From assembly GCF_003007785.1 (NCBI RefSeq), contig NZ_PXOH01000034.1, positions 1 to 45,616 on the forward strand: a stretch of 45,616 bases of DNA, given 5' to 3'. Source of the DNA: Aphanothece hegewaldii CCALA 016. GTDB taxonomy: Bacteria; Cyanobacteriota; Cyanobacteriia; Cyanobacteriales; Microcystaceae. Below the pieces are notes generated by a model. It was given only the letters and a program-made list of their open reading frames with translations, was not told the origin of the DNA and did not search any database. Of this stretch, positions 7,760 through 15,341 are shown one piece after another. A program made the position numbers and the translations under genes. Every line of letters starts with the position of its first letter. Position 1 is the stretch's first letter.

Positions 7760-8467
7760 TTACCAAGGGACTCTAGATGTAACCTGCATTAACCAAGGAT
7801 GACCCCACCAGAATAATAAAACAAATCCTGCCACTCCTAAATAAGCGGGGCGTAAAAATTCTTCTAACTTAAGTGTTTGACGACCATCAAGAATAGCTAA
7901 AAAAGGTATAACTGAAGTGCGTTCTTTAACCTTGAGAAAAGCATCACCATAACGTTTTTCAAGACGACGATCGCCATGCCACACGGCAAATAGATGATGA
8001 GCAACCAGTCCAATAGAAGTTAATAGAGTAAAACTTGTTCCGAGCCAAAGGGTATGAGCGATACACCAAATCACTTGACCGACCATTTGCGGATGTCGAG
8101 TAATGCGAATGATCCCACTTTCATACAGATGGACTTGAGGTTTAGCGACTGCGGCGACTTCGAGTAAATTAAAAGTAGCGGGATAGAGAAACAAAAAAGA
8201 AATTGCCGAAAGAATCCACACAAAAAACTTGACATTAGGAACATTTTGTGCGTTCCACAAGATTAAACCATCGTAGCGGTGATTGAAAAAATAAATAATT
8301 AGTACGACTGCTAAAGAAATACTACACAAAGCAAAGAAAACTCGATATAGTCTTGCACCGATTTTTGTTTCTGCCCACATTCGCAAAGCCGCCAAACCAC
8401 TATGTACCAAAGCAAATAAAAATAATAGCCCTAGCATCACCCAATGGCTAGTTGTCCAAGTTCCCAT
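7760..8467 (-). CDS. 15-cis-zeta-carotene isomerase (Z-ISO), NnrU family
   Basis: 235 residues from ATG 8467 (MGTWTTSHWVMLG), a polytopic membrane protein. The sequence follows plant Z-ISO closely: FALVHSGLAALR, IGARLYRVFFAL, FFNHRYDG, YPATFNLLEVAAVAKP, RITRHPQMVGQVIWCIAHT, AHHLFAVWHGDRRLEKRYG and KERTSVIPFLAI. Z-ISO is a heme-b enzyme that isomerises the 15-cis bond of zeta-carotene during carotenoid synthesis, between the phytoene and zeta-carotene desaturase steps. Several conserved histidines that could ligate heme are present (near residues 22, 125 and 157-158). A TTG start ten codons upstream is possible. Annotation pipelines may call this only NnrU or isoprenylcysteine methyltransferase-like. 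It is convergent with the PIN/antitoxin pair. Confidence 0.85.
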   Translation of the reverse strand: MGTWTTSHWVMLGLLFLFALVHSGLAALRMWAETKIGARLYRVFFALCSISLAVVLIIYFFNHRYDGLILWNAQNVPNVKFFVWILSAISFLFLYPATFNLLEVAAVAKPQVHLYESGIIRITRHPQMVGQVIWCIAHTLWLGTSFTLLTSIGLVAHHLFAVWHGDRRLEKRYGDAFLKVKERTSVIPFLAILDGRQTLKLEEFLRPAYLGVAGFVLLFWWGHPWLMQVTSRVPW

Positions 8468-8654
8468 GCGATCGCCAATCTTTACATTTTTTACCAAATC
8501 CTATCTTATCTTAGATTTTGATACGATTTGTTTTGTACAGACGAGACATATCGCATCTCTAGCAGGACAAAAAATGGGCTAGACTATTTTAAATAAGCAA
8601 TCCTAAGAGTGATAGCAAACGAAAAACAGCTTTTTTGGGAACGGGTAACAAGAC

Positions 8655-9818
8655 GTGGATATAGTAATAGGGCGTAATAAAACGGCTCGTCGAGCCTATG
8701 GAATTGATGAAATTGCATTAGTCCCCGGAGCGCGAACTCTTGATCCGAGTTTAGCCGATACTCGTTGGACAATTGGCGGTATCGAAAGAGAAATACCCAT
8801 TATTGCAAGTGCGATGGATGGCGTAGTCGATACGAAAATGGCGGCACTTCTGTCAGAATTAGGAGCAATGGGAGTCATTAACTTAGAAGGTATTCAAACC
8901 CGTTATGATGATCCTAATCCAATTCTCGATCGCATTGCACAGGTGAGTAAAACCGAATTTGTTGGGTTAATGCAAGAACTTTACGCAGAACCCATCAAAC
9001 CCGAACTAATTCAAAAACGCATCTCTGAAGTTAAAGAAAAAGGCGGTATTGCTGCGGTTAGTTTAACCCCAGTTGGTGCGGCCAAATTTGGCAAAATAGT
9101 CGCAGAAGCAGGAGCAGATATTTTATTTGTACAAGCGACAGTCGTTTCTACCGCGCATTTATCCCCTGAGTCTATCACTCCACTAGATTTAGTACAATTG
9201 TGCCAAGAAATGCCGATACCCGTTGCATTGGGAAATTGTGTTACCTATGAAGTCGCATTAAACCTCATGAAAGCGGGTGCAGCAGCCGTTTTAGTAGGAA
9301 TTGGCCCCGGTGCTGCTTGTACGTCTCGTGGTGTGCTAGGGGTTGGTGTACCCCAAGCGACTGCCGTAGCTGACTGTACCGCAGCTAGAGAAGATTATTA
9401 TCGAGAAACGGGGAAATATATTCCTGTCATTGCCGATGGTGGAATCATTACGGGAGGAGATATCTGTAAATGTATTGCCTGTGGTGCCGATGCGGTAATG
9501 ATTGGCTCTCCGATCGCTCGTGCTGCTGAAGCCCCTGGAAGAGGTTATCATTGGGGAATGGCTACCCCTAGTCCTGTTTTACCCAGAGGTACCCGTATTA
9601 GTGTCGGTACAACGGGAACGATTAAAGAAATCCTCACAGGGCCTGCTAAATTAGATGATGGGACTCATAACCTACTCGGCGCACTCAAAACCAGTATGGG
9701 AACTTTGGGCGCGAAAAATATTAAAGAAATGCAGCAAATAGAGGTAGTCATTGCACCATCTTTATTAACTGAAGGCAAAGTTTATCAAAAAGCCCAACAG
9801 TTAGGCATGGGTAAATAA
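8655..9818 (+). CDS. guaB3: GuaB3-type IMP dehydrogenase-family protein
   Basis: 387 residues from a GTG start (MDIVIGRNKTARRAYGIDEI), the typical GuaB3 N-terminus. The TIM barrel has no CBS-domain insertion, unlike canonical GuaB. Conserved parts are SAMDGVVDTKMAALL, the phosphate-binding and catalytic loop GIGPGAACTSRGVLG with catalytic Cys222, IADGGI, and a G-S-P motif. Published work on Synechocystis GuaB3 describes it as an unusual IMP dehydrogenase of cyanobacteria, making XMP for guanine nucleotide synthesis; I rely on memory for that. No ATG gives the family N-terminus, so the GTG is well supported. A short hairpin repeat follows the stop codon. Confidence 0.88.
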   Translation: MDIVIGRNKTARRAYGIDEIALVPGARTLDPSLADTRWTIGGIEREIPIIASAMDGVVDTKMAALLSELGAMGVINLEGIQTRYDDPNPILDRIAQVSKTEFVGLMQELYAEPIKPELIQKRISEVKEKGGIAAVSLTPVGAAKFGKIVAEAGADILFVQATVVSTAHLSPESITPLDLVQLCQEMPIPVALGNCVTYEVALNLMKAGAAAVLVGIGPGAACTSRGVLGVGVPQATAVADCTAAREDYYRETGKYIPVIADGGIITGGDICKCIACGADAVMIGSPIARAAEAPGRGYHWGMATPSPVLPRGTRISVGTTGTIKEILTGPAKLDDGTHNLLGALKTSMGTLGAKNIKEMQQIEVVIAPSLLTEGKVYQKAQQLGMGK

Positions 9819-9820
9819 AT

Positions 9821-9893
9821 TGTAGGGGTTTGGTCGCTTGCGCCTTATCTATTCTAATTCTTGTTTTTTGGGCTTGGTTTCCAAGCCCCTACA
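9821..9893. repeat. Short GGGTTTGG-type hairpin repeat, copy 1
   Basis: TGTAGGGGTTTGG at 9821-9833 is inverted as CCAAGCCCCTACA at 9881-9893. The inner hairpin GGGCTTGG-TTT-CCAAGCCC has an 8-bp stem. Compared with other copies the fourth stem pair is C-G instead of T-A. It lies three bases after guaB3 and might also act as a transcription end, although no U-run follows. Confidence 0.7.
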
Positions 9894-9932
9894 AATAATA
9901 CTGTGTCTCGACAAATTGACCAGAATTTCTGT

Positions 9933-10274
9933 TTAATTCCCATCGAAATTCTGCAATTGACTTTCAACCGCATTAAGATAACCTTGATCATTAATGGTTT
10001 CAGGAGAGAGTCTACCCCGTTCAATTGCTACTTGTACTAACTTCATTGCATCAACTCGCCCTGAATGAATACCCGCAACAAAAGCACCATTACTCGGAAT
10101 ACCTTGATCTGTAAAATAACCTTGATAACCCAAATAAACCAAATTAAACGGTAAAACTTCTGTGATCATAGCATTTAAACTCGGTTTGTATGCTGTCATT
10201 TCGGCTTTAACAGAAGGCGTTTGTAAGGCGGAAATTAATAAAACAGATAAGCTAGTAAGTATTAGACGTTGCAT
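9933..10274 (-). CDS. Small secreted protein of unknown function
   Basis: 113 residues with a clear Sec signal peptide (MQRLILTSLSVLLISALQTPSVKA, written here as its hydrophobic core LTSLSVLLISAL, with likely cleavage after SVKA). The mature part of about 89 residues contains VLPFNLVYLGYQGYF, GIPSNGAFVAGIHSGRVDA and SPETINDQGYL. It has no cysteines and no recognised catalytic motif. Its destination would be periplasm or thylakoid lumen. I do not recognise the family. The gene is convergent with guaB3 and divergent from aroA, with about 210 bp upstream that could hold its promoter. Confidence 0.65.
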   Translation of the reverse strand: MQRLILTSLSVLLISALQTPSVKAEMTAYKPSLNAMITEVLPFNLVYLGYQGYFTDQGIPSNGAFVAGIHSGRVDAMKLVQVAIERGRLSPETINDQGYLNAVESQLQNFDGN

Positions 10275-10486
10275 AATCTTTTCCTCTTTTGATGTAATTT
10301 TCTATACTTACTAAGATGACTGACACACCTGAAAAGCCCCTGAGTGGCTCCTAAAGCTTAGATAATGATTAAATGATTGATTATTTATTTTCTTCTCAGT
10401 TTTTTTTCAGATTTCAAAATAATGGTCATTTCTAGAACAACGCGAAAATGGGATAATGACGAATGTTTGAATACTTATAACGTTTT

Positions 10487-11836
10487 ATGTCTTCTCCCAT
10501 CATTCAACTGCAACCCGTCGAACAACATCAAGATTTAATCATCACAACTCCCGCGTCAGGATTATCACTACAGGGAACCATCAAAATACCAGGAGATAAA
10601 TCGATTTCTCATCGTTCTTTGATGTTAGGGGCGATTTCTGAGGGTGAAACGATTATTCACGGGTTATTACTCGGTGAAGATCCTCGTAGTACCGCAAGTT
10701 GTTTTCAAGCGATGGGCGTGGAAATATCGGAACTTAATAGCGATCGCGTTACAGTAAAAGGTAATGGTTTAGGAAACCTCTTAGAACCGACTGAGGTATT
10801 AAATGCAGGTAATTCGGGAACGACTTTAAGATTAATGTTAGGGTTACTCGCTTCCCATCCCGATCGTTTTTTCACTGTAACGGGCGATCATTCTTTATGT
10901 TCGCGTCCCATGTCTCGTGTTGTCAAACCACTACAGGAAATGGGGGCGCAAATTTGGGGAAGAAAAACTAATACACTTGCACCACTTGCTATACAAGGAC
11001 AAGCATTAAAACCAATACATTATCATTCTCCCATTGCTTCGGCTCAGGTTAAATCTTGTATTCTCTTAGCAGGATTAATGACAGAGGGCTTGACAAAAGT
11101 AACAGAACCTGCGTTGTCGAGAGATCATAGCGAACGAATGTTACAAGCATTTGGGGCTAAAATTGATGTCGATCCAGCGACGAATAGTGTTTCAATTATG
11201 GGACATCCTACTTTAAAAGGGCAAACTGTAATTGTCCCTGGGGATATTAGTTCGGCGGCGTTTTGGATGATTGCTGCGGCTATTGTACCTGACTCTAATT
11301 TACTCATCGAAAATGTGGGAATTAACCCGACTCGTACTGGAATCTTAGAAGTCATGCAAGCGATGGGTGCAGATATTACCCTCGAAAATGAACGGATTGT
11401 TACTGGGGAACCTGTCGCAGATTTGCGAGTCAAACACAGTCATCTTAAAGCTTGTACCATTGAAGGGGATCTGATTCCGCGTTTAATCGATGAAATTCCG
11501 ATTATTGCAGTTGCGGCGACCTTTGCCCAAGGAACAACTATTATTAAAGATGCAGCAGAGTTAAGAGTCAAAGAAAGTGACAGACTTGCAGTAATGGCAT
11601 CCGCATTAAATAAAATGGGTGCAAATGTGACAGAATTACCCGATGGATTAGAAATTATCGGGGGAACAGGTTTAACGGGTACAGAAGTCGATAGTTATAC
11701 AGATCATCGTATTGCAATGAGTTTAGCGATCGCAGCTTTAAACGCCAAGCACTCTACTATTATCCATCGTGCCGAAGCCGCAGGGATCTCTTATCCAACT
11801 TTCGTCAGTACCTTAAAACAGGTTTGTGGTGAGTAG
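10487..11836 (+). CDS. aroA: 3-phosphoshikimate 1-carboxyvinyltransferase (EPSP synthase)
   Basis: 449 residues, normal for the family. The enzyme joins phosphoenolpyruvate to shikimate-3-phosphate in the pathway to chorismate and aromatic compounds. Signatures are GDKSISHRSLMLGAISEG near the N-terminus, NAGNSGTTLRLMLGLL, SRPMSRVVKPLQEMGA, KSCILLAGLM, the RDHSERML segment, and KESDRLAVMASAL with SYTDHRIAMSLAIAAL near the C-terminus. The NSGTT form of the first loop is usual in cyanobacteria. The start ATG at 10487 gives the expected N-terminal extension before the first domain. A small gene follows after five bases, so an operon is likely. Confidence 0.95.
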   Translation: MSSPIIQLQPVEQHQDLIITTPASGLSLQGTIKIPGDKSISHRSLMLGAISEGETIIHGLLLGEDPRSTASCFQAMGVEISELNSDRVTVKGNGLGNLLEPTEVLNAGNSGTTLRLMLGLLASHPDRFFTVTGDHSLCSRPMSRVVKPLQEMGAQIWGRKTNTLAPLAIQGQALKPIHYHSPIASAQVKSCILLAGLMTEGLTKVTEPALSRDHSERMLQAFGAKIDVDPATNSVSIMGHPTLKGQTVIVPGDISSAAFWMIAAAIVPDSNLLIENVGINPTRTGILEVMQAMGADITLENERIVTGEPVADLRVKHSHLKACTIEGDLIPRLIDEIPIIAVAATFAQGTTIIKDAAELRVKESDRLAVMASALNKMGANVTELPDGLEIIGGTGLTGTEVDSYTDHRIAMSLAIAALNAKHSTIIHRAEAAGISYPTFVSTLKQVCGE

Positions 11837-11841
11837 ATTAT

Positions 11842-12192
11842 ATGTCTATTCCTCCATCTCTTAATGCTCTGATTGAGCAATTAAACCAAGAAATAGCACA
11901 AATTGACGAAGATGCCACAGTGGGTTTAAGCTTAGTACGAGATTTTTTGGCACGATTTCCAGACAATGCTAGATTAATCCAATTTTTTGCTTCTTTTAGT
12001 AATGCTATTCTGTTTGCAGAAATTGAAAGAAGACGAATCCAAAGTATTTTAGTAAATCTTACCTTTGTTGAGCAACTTACTGATGCAGAAAGACAGGAAG
12101 TAGGAGAGGATCTATCAAATGAACTAGGTAAAGTTTTAGAAACTAAAATAATAGTTAGCACCTTAAAACAACGTTTGGAAAACTTACAATGA
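11842..12192 (+). CDS. Conserved helical protein downstream of aroA
   Basis: 116 residues, probably all helical (LNALIEQLNQEIAQIDED, VRDFLARFPDNARL, SNAILFAEIERRRIQSIL, TDAERQEVGEDLSNELGKVLETK). There is no signal peptide and no membrane span. I do not recognise a named domain. It starts five bases after the aroA stop, and its own stop overlaps the ATG of the next small gene (ATGA), so the three are probably co-transcribed. An antisense frame of similar length is a shadow. Function unknown. Confidence 0.65.
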   Translation: MSIPPSLNALIEQLNQEIAQIDEDATVGLSLVRDFLARFPDNARLIQFFASFSNAILFAEIERRRIQSILVNLTFVEQLTDAERQEVGEDLSNELGKVLETKIIVSTLKQRLENLQ

Positions 12193-12359
12193 CTCATCAT
12201 TCATTAAATCAGCAAGAATTAGAAGATCTTCTTAAACTGAGTGAACAGCTTGACGAGAAGCTAAAAGTTTTTAATGATGAATCGGCAAAAATAGCCCTTA
12301 AATGGCAAATTTGGGCAGAAAAAAAACACAAATCAACTCTCAAATCTACCGTGAAATGA
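12189..12359 (+). CDS. Small helical protein, overlapping its neighbours
   Basis: A 56-residue gene starting MTHHSLNQQELEDLLKLSEQ and ending at TGA 12357-12359. It overlaps the preceding gene by four bases (ATGA) and the next fragment by four bases (ATGA). The sequence is helical (LDEKLKVFNDESAKIALKW) with a lysine-rich end. The last codons lie in a stretch identical to part of the multi-hairpin repeat (ACCGTGAAATGAATTTC), so the C-terminus may have been altered by a repeat insertion. It may have been one gene with the following fragment. Function unknown. Confidence 0.5.
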   Translation: MTHHSLNQQELEDLLKLSEQLDEKLKVFNDESAKIALKWQIWAEKKHKSTLKSTVK

Positions 12360-12366
12360 ATTTCGT
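12343..12366. repeat. Solo remnant of the multi-hairpin repeat
   Basis: ACCGTGAAATGAATTTC here is identical over 17 bases to the first palindrome of repeat copy A (5493-5509). The flanks CTAC and GTAG are also complementary. It sits exactly at the junction of two small coding fragments and supplies the overlapping stop and start codons. Confidence 0.55.
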
Positions 12367-12448
12367 AGAACAAGAACGTCAACGTGCTGAAGAATTAGAA
12401 TCCCTTTTACAAAGATACCGCGAACAGTATGGCGATTTATACGATTGA
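12356..12448 (+). pseudogene. Coiled-coil C-terminal fragment (30 codons)
   Basis: A 30-residue frame (MNFVEQERQRAEELESLLQR, then YREQYGDLYD) resembling the coiled-coil tail found at the end of cyanobacterial Uma2/DUF820-type proteins and similar families. No catalytic domain precedes it. The ATG comes from a repeat-derived sequence. It is more likely the tail of a gene broken by a repeat than an independent gene. A functional small peptide cannot be excluded. Confidence 0.4.
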
Positions 12449-12502
12449 CGGGTTTAACCAAAAACCTGTTTACTGAAGATTATTAGATGTAAAGGAAAAG
12501 CT

Positions 12503-13447
12503 ATGCGTATTTTGATTATGGGGGGAACTCGCTTTATCGGCGTTTATCTCACTAACATTTTAGTTGAACAGGGTCACGATGTCGTATTATTCAATCGAGG
12601 AAAGAAACCATCACCTGTAGAAGGGATACAACAAATACATGGCGATCGCACTGATGCCACTCAGTTAAAAGAAAAGTTGACAAATCAGCATTTTGATGCT
12701 ATATACGATAACAATGGGCGAGAACTCAGCGACACACAGCCTTTAGTCGAAATTTTTAAAGATAAAGTCCAACATTTTGTTTATGTTAGTTCAGCAGGAG
12801 TTTATCTAAAATCGGATCAAATGCCGCATATTGAAGGTGATACAGTTGATCCAAAAAGTCGTCATAAAGGAAAGTTTGAAACCGAAAGCTATTTAGAAGC
12901 ATCGGGTATTCCTTGGACTTCGGTACGTCCTACTTATATTTATGGCCCACAGAATTATAATGATTTAGAAGCATGGTTTTTTGATCGGATAGTGAACGAT
13001 CGTCCGATTCCTATTCCGAGTCATGGTCAACATTTTACCCAATTTGGTCACGTTAAAGATTTAGCTAGGGCGATGGCGGCTATTTTAAGAAATTCTCAAG
13101 CAGTAGGGCAGATTTATAATATTTCCGATACTCGTTATGTGACTTTCGATGGTTTAGCGAAAGCTTGTGCAGTTGCCGCAGGGAAATCACCTGATGAGCT
13201 AAAAATAGTCCATTACAACCCGAAAGATTTTGATTTTGGCAAAAAGAAAGCCTTTCCACTACGGGCGCAACATTTCTTTGCAGATGTACATAAAGCAATG
13301 GAGGAACTAAACTGGAAACCTGAATATGATCTGATTTCGGGTTTAAAAGATTCTTTTAATAATGATTATCTCCCATCAGGTCGTCAGGATGCAGATGTGG
13401 ATTTTTCTGTAGATGATGAGATTTTATCAGCTTCTGGTAAAACATAA
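12503..13447 (+). CDS. CSP41b-like NAD-dependent epimerase/dehydratase family protein
   Basis: 314 residues of the short-chain/epimerase fold with the nucleotide-binding GGTRFIGVYLTNIL at the N-terminus. The sequence tracks plant CSP41b strongly: FVYVSSAGVYLKSDQMPH, DPKSRHKGKFETESYLEASG, TSVRPTYIYGPQNYND, HVKDLARAMAA, YVTFDGLAKACAVAAGK, VHYNPKDFDFGKKKAFP and RAQHFFADV. Plant CSP41 proteins bind and cleave stem-loop RNA in chloroplasts and stabilise transcripts; the cyanobacterial homologue is often labelled only as an epimerase. The normal YxxxK pair is changed, so sugar epimerase activity is doubtful. Its last 64 bases overlap the convergent pgsA gene. Confidence 0.85.
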   Translation: MRILIMGGTRFIGVYLTNILVEQGHDVVLFNRGKKPSPVEGIQQIHGDRTDATQLKEKLTNQHFDAIYDNNGRELSDTQPLVEIFKDKVQHFVYVSSAGVYLKSDQMPHIEGDTVDPKSRHKGKFETESYLEASGIPWTSVRPTYIYGPQNYNDLEAWFFDRIVNDRPIPIPSHGQHFTQFGHVKDLARAMAAILRNSQAVGQIYNISDTRYVTFDGLAKACAVAAGKSPDELKIVHYNPKDFDFGKKKAFPLRAQHFFADVHKAMEELNWKPEYDLISGLKDSFNNDYLPSGRQDADVDFSVDDEILSASGKT

Positions 13448-13938
13448 ATCAATCCCGAAACAATTGTTAGAATTACAGAGAACCAAAAAGCAATGATGGC
13501 TATTGTGTGCCAAGATTGAGTTATAGGGGCAATGAGTAGGGAAATTGCAATGATTTGACTAATCGTTTTTAGTTTTCCCCAAAGATTAGCCCCTTGTATT
13601 GTTTTTTGATTTGGGTTGACGCGCCATCCTGCGATCGCTAATTCTCTCGTTAAAATTAAAAAGACTCCCCACGCGGGAACTTGTTGTAAGTCGATCAGAG
13701 ATAATAATGGGGCTAAAACGAGTAATTTATCGACTAAGGGATCAAGAAACTTGCCTAAATCAGTAATTTGGTTCAGTTTACGAGCTAAATAACCATCTAG
13801 CCAATCGGTACTCGCCGCAATGATAAAAATAATAACGCAGATCCAACGTTTTTCGGGCGTAGGCTCTTGCAGTAAATATAAAATAAAAGGAATTCCTAAA
13901 AGACGAGAAAAAGTAATTAGGTTAGGTAAATTCATCAT
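13384..13938 (-). CDS. pgsA: CDP-diacylglycerol--glycerol-3-phosphate 3-phosphatidyltransferase
   Basis: About 185 residues starting MMNLPNLITFSRLLGIPF. The CDP-alcohol phosphotransferase signature is complete, with DWLDGYLARK and GKFLDPLVDK giving the D-G-A-R-G-D-D residues. Four or five membrane segments follow. The enzyme makes phosphatidylglycerol-phosphate, the precursor of phosphatidylglycerol that thylakoids and photosystems need. Two adjacent ATGs (13938, 13935) are possible; a TTG at 13947 would overlap the upstream response-regulator stop. The 3' end lies inside the CSP41b gene on the other strand (64 bp). Confidence 0.9.
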   Translation of the reverse strand: MMNLPNLITFSRLLGIPFILYLLQEPTPEKRWICVIIFIIAASTDWLDGYLARKLNQITDLGKFLDPLVDKLLVLAPLLSLIDLQQVPAWGVFLILTRELAIAGWRVNPNQKTIQGANLWGKLKTISQIIAISLLIAPITQSWHTIAIIAFWFSVILTIVSGLIYVLPEADKISSSTEKSTSAS

Positions 13939-13943
13939 ATTAA

Positions 13944-14639
13944 TCAACTTTCTTTTAAAACATAGCCAACACCGCGTACTGTATGAATCAAGCGTTTTTG
14001 TCCTTCTGATTCCATCTTTAGACGTAAATAACGAATATAGACTTCGATGACATTAGACTCACCTTGAAAATCATAGCCCCATACATTTTCTAAAATCTGG
14101 TCTCTGGTTAAAACTTCCCTAGGGTGTGACATCATGTATTTCAAAAGTTCAAATTCTTTCATTGTCAAATCAATTGCTTTATCATTAAGAAATAAACGCC
14201 GCGTAGTTAAATCTAATACTAACTCTCTAAAGCGTAATTGTTCTTTTACTGTAATCGTGGGCTGTAAATAAAAACGAACTAACCGTAAAAAGGCTTCTGG
14301 ATGATATGGTTTAACTAGATAATCATCAGCACCAGATTCTAAACAGGCTACTCGTTCCTCTACTGTTTCTTTGGGAATAAGCATAATAATAAAAATTTGC
14401 GTTTCTGTTTTCCGTAGTTGCTGACACAAAGTTAAACCCGCGTCACCTGCTAAAGTACGATCAATAACTAGCATTGATGGGCGGAATTTTTCAACCTCGG
14501 CACTTGCTTCTTGTAAGTCGGGAATAATCATCGGATGATAACCCGCTTCTGTTAGATCAAGACTAGCCTTTTGTGCAAATCCTTCTTCCGTTTGTACGAA
14601 AAAAATACAAGGATTTAATACAGTCATTGTAGTGGACAT
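13944..14639 (-). CDS. OmpR-family response regulator with atypical receiver (NblR-like)
   Basis: About 231 residues from ATG 14639 (MSTTMTVLNP); a start seven codons earlier is possible. The receiver keeps the phospho-acceptor Asp (VIDRTL) and Lys (YLVKPY) but lacks the usual acidic pair after the first strand (FFVQTEEG) and has Ile instead of Thr/Ser in IIMLIPKE. The C-terminal winged helix is standard: DLTMKEFELLKYMMSHPREV, ENVWGYDFQGESNVIEVYIR and HTVRGVGYVL. The pattern ETVEERVACLESGADDY recalls NblR, the non-bleaching regulator of phycobilisome degradation, known for working without phosphorylation. The NblR name is tentative. It precedes pgsA closely on the same strand. Confidence 0.75.
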   Translation of the reverse strand: MSTTMTVLNPCIFFVQTEEGFAQKASLDLTEAGYHPMIIPDLQEASAEVEKFRPSMLVIDRTLAGDAGLTLCQQLRKTETQIFIIMLIPKETVEERVACLESGADDYLVKPYHPEAFLRLVRFYLQPTITVKEQLRFRELVLDLTTRRLFLNDKAIDLTMKEFELLKYMMSHPREVLTRDQILENVWGYDFQGESNVIEVYIRYLRLKMESEGQKRLIHTVRGVGYVLKES

Positions 14640-14693
14640 ATTTTTATTATTGATAATCATCTATTATAAAAAATCGACATTAAAAAGTAGCGC

Positions 14694-15212
14694 TTAGGTT
14701 AACAGAGTAGCGAGAAAGGTAGCCAATGTTGTCAATGAGTAACTATTCTTATTGATCATCCACCCTGAAACTTGATGAGGCATACGCCACAAGGTTAAAT
14801 GTTCGACAGGTGGATCAGCATAAAAACTAATTTCCCCATCTCCCATTAAAGCAGAACTCCAATGAGTAAAATAGTCATGGCTAACACGATAGCTCGAAAA
14901 ATTGCTGAATAGCGGCACACCCCAACCATCAAGAGCAATCATTTTTTTTACCTTACCCCCACCAAGTTGATGAAATTGTGCTGCTGCGATCGCTGCTACA
15001 ACCCCAGCACTAAACGCTAAAAAAGTCAAGTCTTTTTGTAAGAAATTTTTTTCTTGGAGAAACTGCCACAGGTGAAACCCCGAAAACGCTGGATAACGTT
15101 CCGTCGGAAAAATGAGATAATCTTTTAGTTCAATCGAATGTCTTTGTAAATTGGTGATAAATTCTTGAGTGAGTGCGGGATCGTGTATTCCTGGACAAAT
15201 AATAATCGTCAT
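14694..15212 (-). CDS. Alpha/beta-hydrolase-like protein
   Basis: 172 residues beginning MTIIICPGIHDPALTQEF. An LAFSAGVVAAIAAAQ segment looks like the nucleophile elbow of an alpha/beta hydrolase (FSAGV in place of GxSxG), and an HLTLWRMPHQ region could carry the histidine. It is shorter than most hydrolases of the fold. There is no signal peptide. I take it as a conserved cyanobacterial protein whose activity is unknown. It lies upstream of the response regulator on the same strand, separated by 54 bp. Confidence 0.55.
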   Translation of the reverse strand: MTIIICPGIHDPALTQEFITNLQRHSIELKDYLIFPTERYPAFSGFHLWQFLQEKNFLQKDLTFLAFSAGVVAAIAAAQFHQLGGGKVKKMIALDGWGVPLFSNFSSYRVSHDYFTHWSSALMGDGEISFYADPPVEHLTLWRMPHQVSGWMINKNSYSLTTLATFLATLLT

Positions 15213-15341
15213 TTTTCATCTAATCCCTGTATTATTGAGCAATTTTAAAGATAAAACAATCAAGCAAAGACAATAAGATCAGTTTGATTAATCCGAGAAA
15301 AACCATCAAAATAGAAAATACTGCACATTTGTCTAGATAGA

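Noticed and set aside
11125..12200. Antisense frames of about 100 codons opposite aroA and the following gene.
   Set aside because: Shadow frames of well-conserved genes with no recognisable protein features or ribosome-binding sites.
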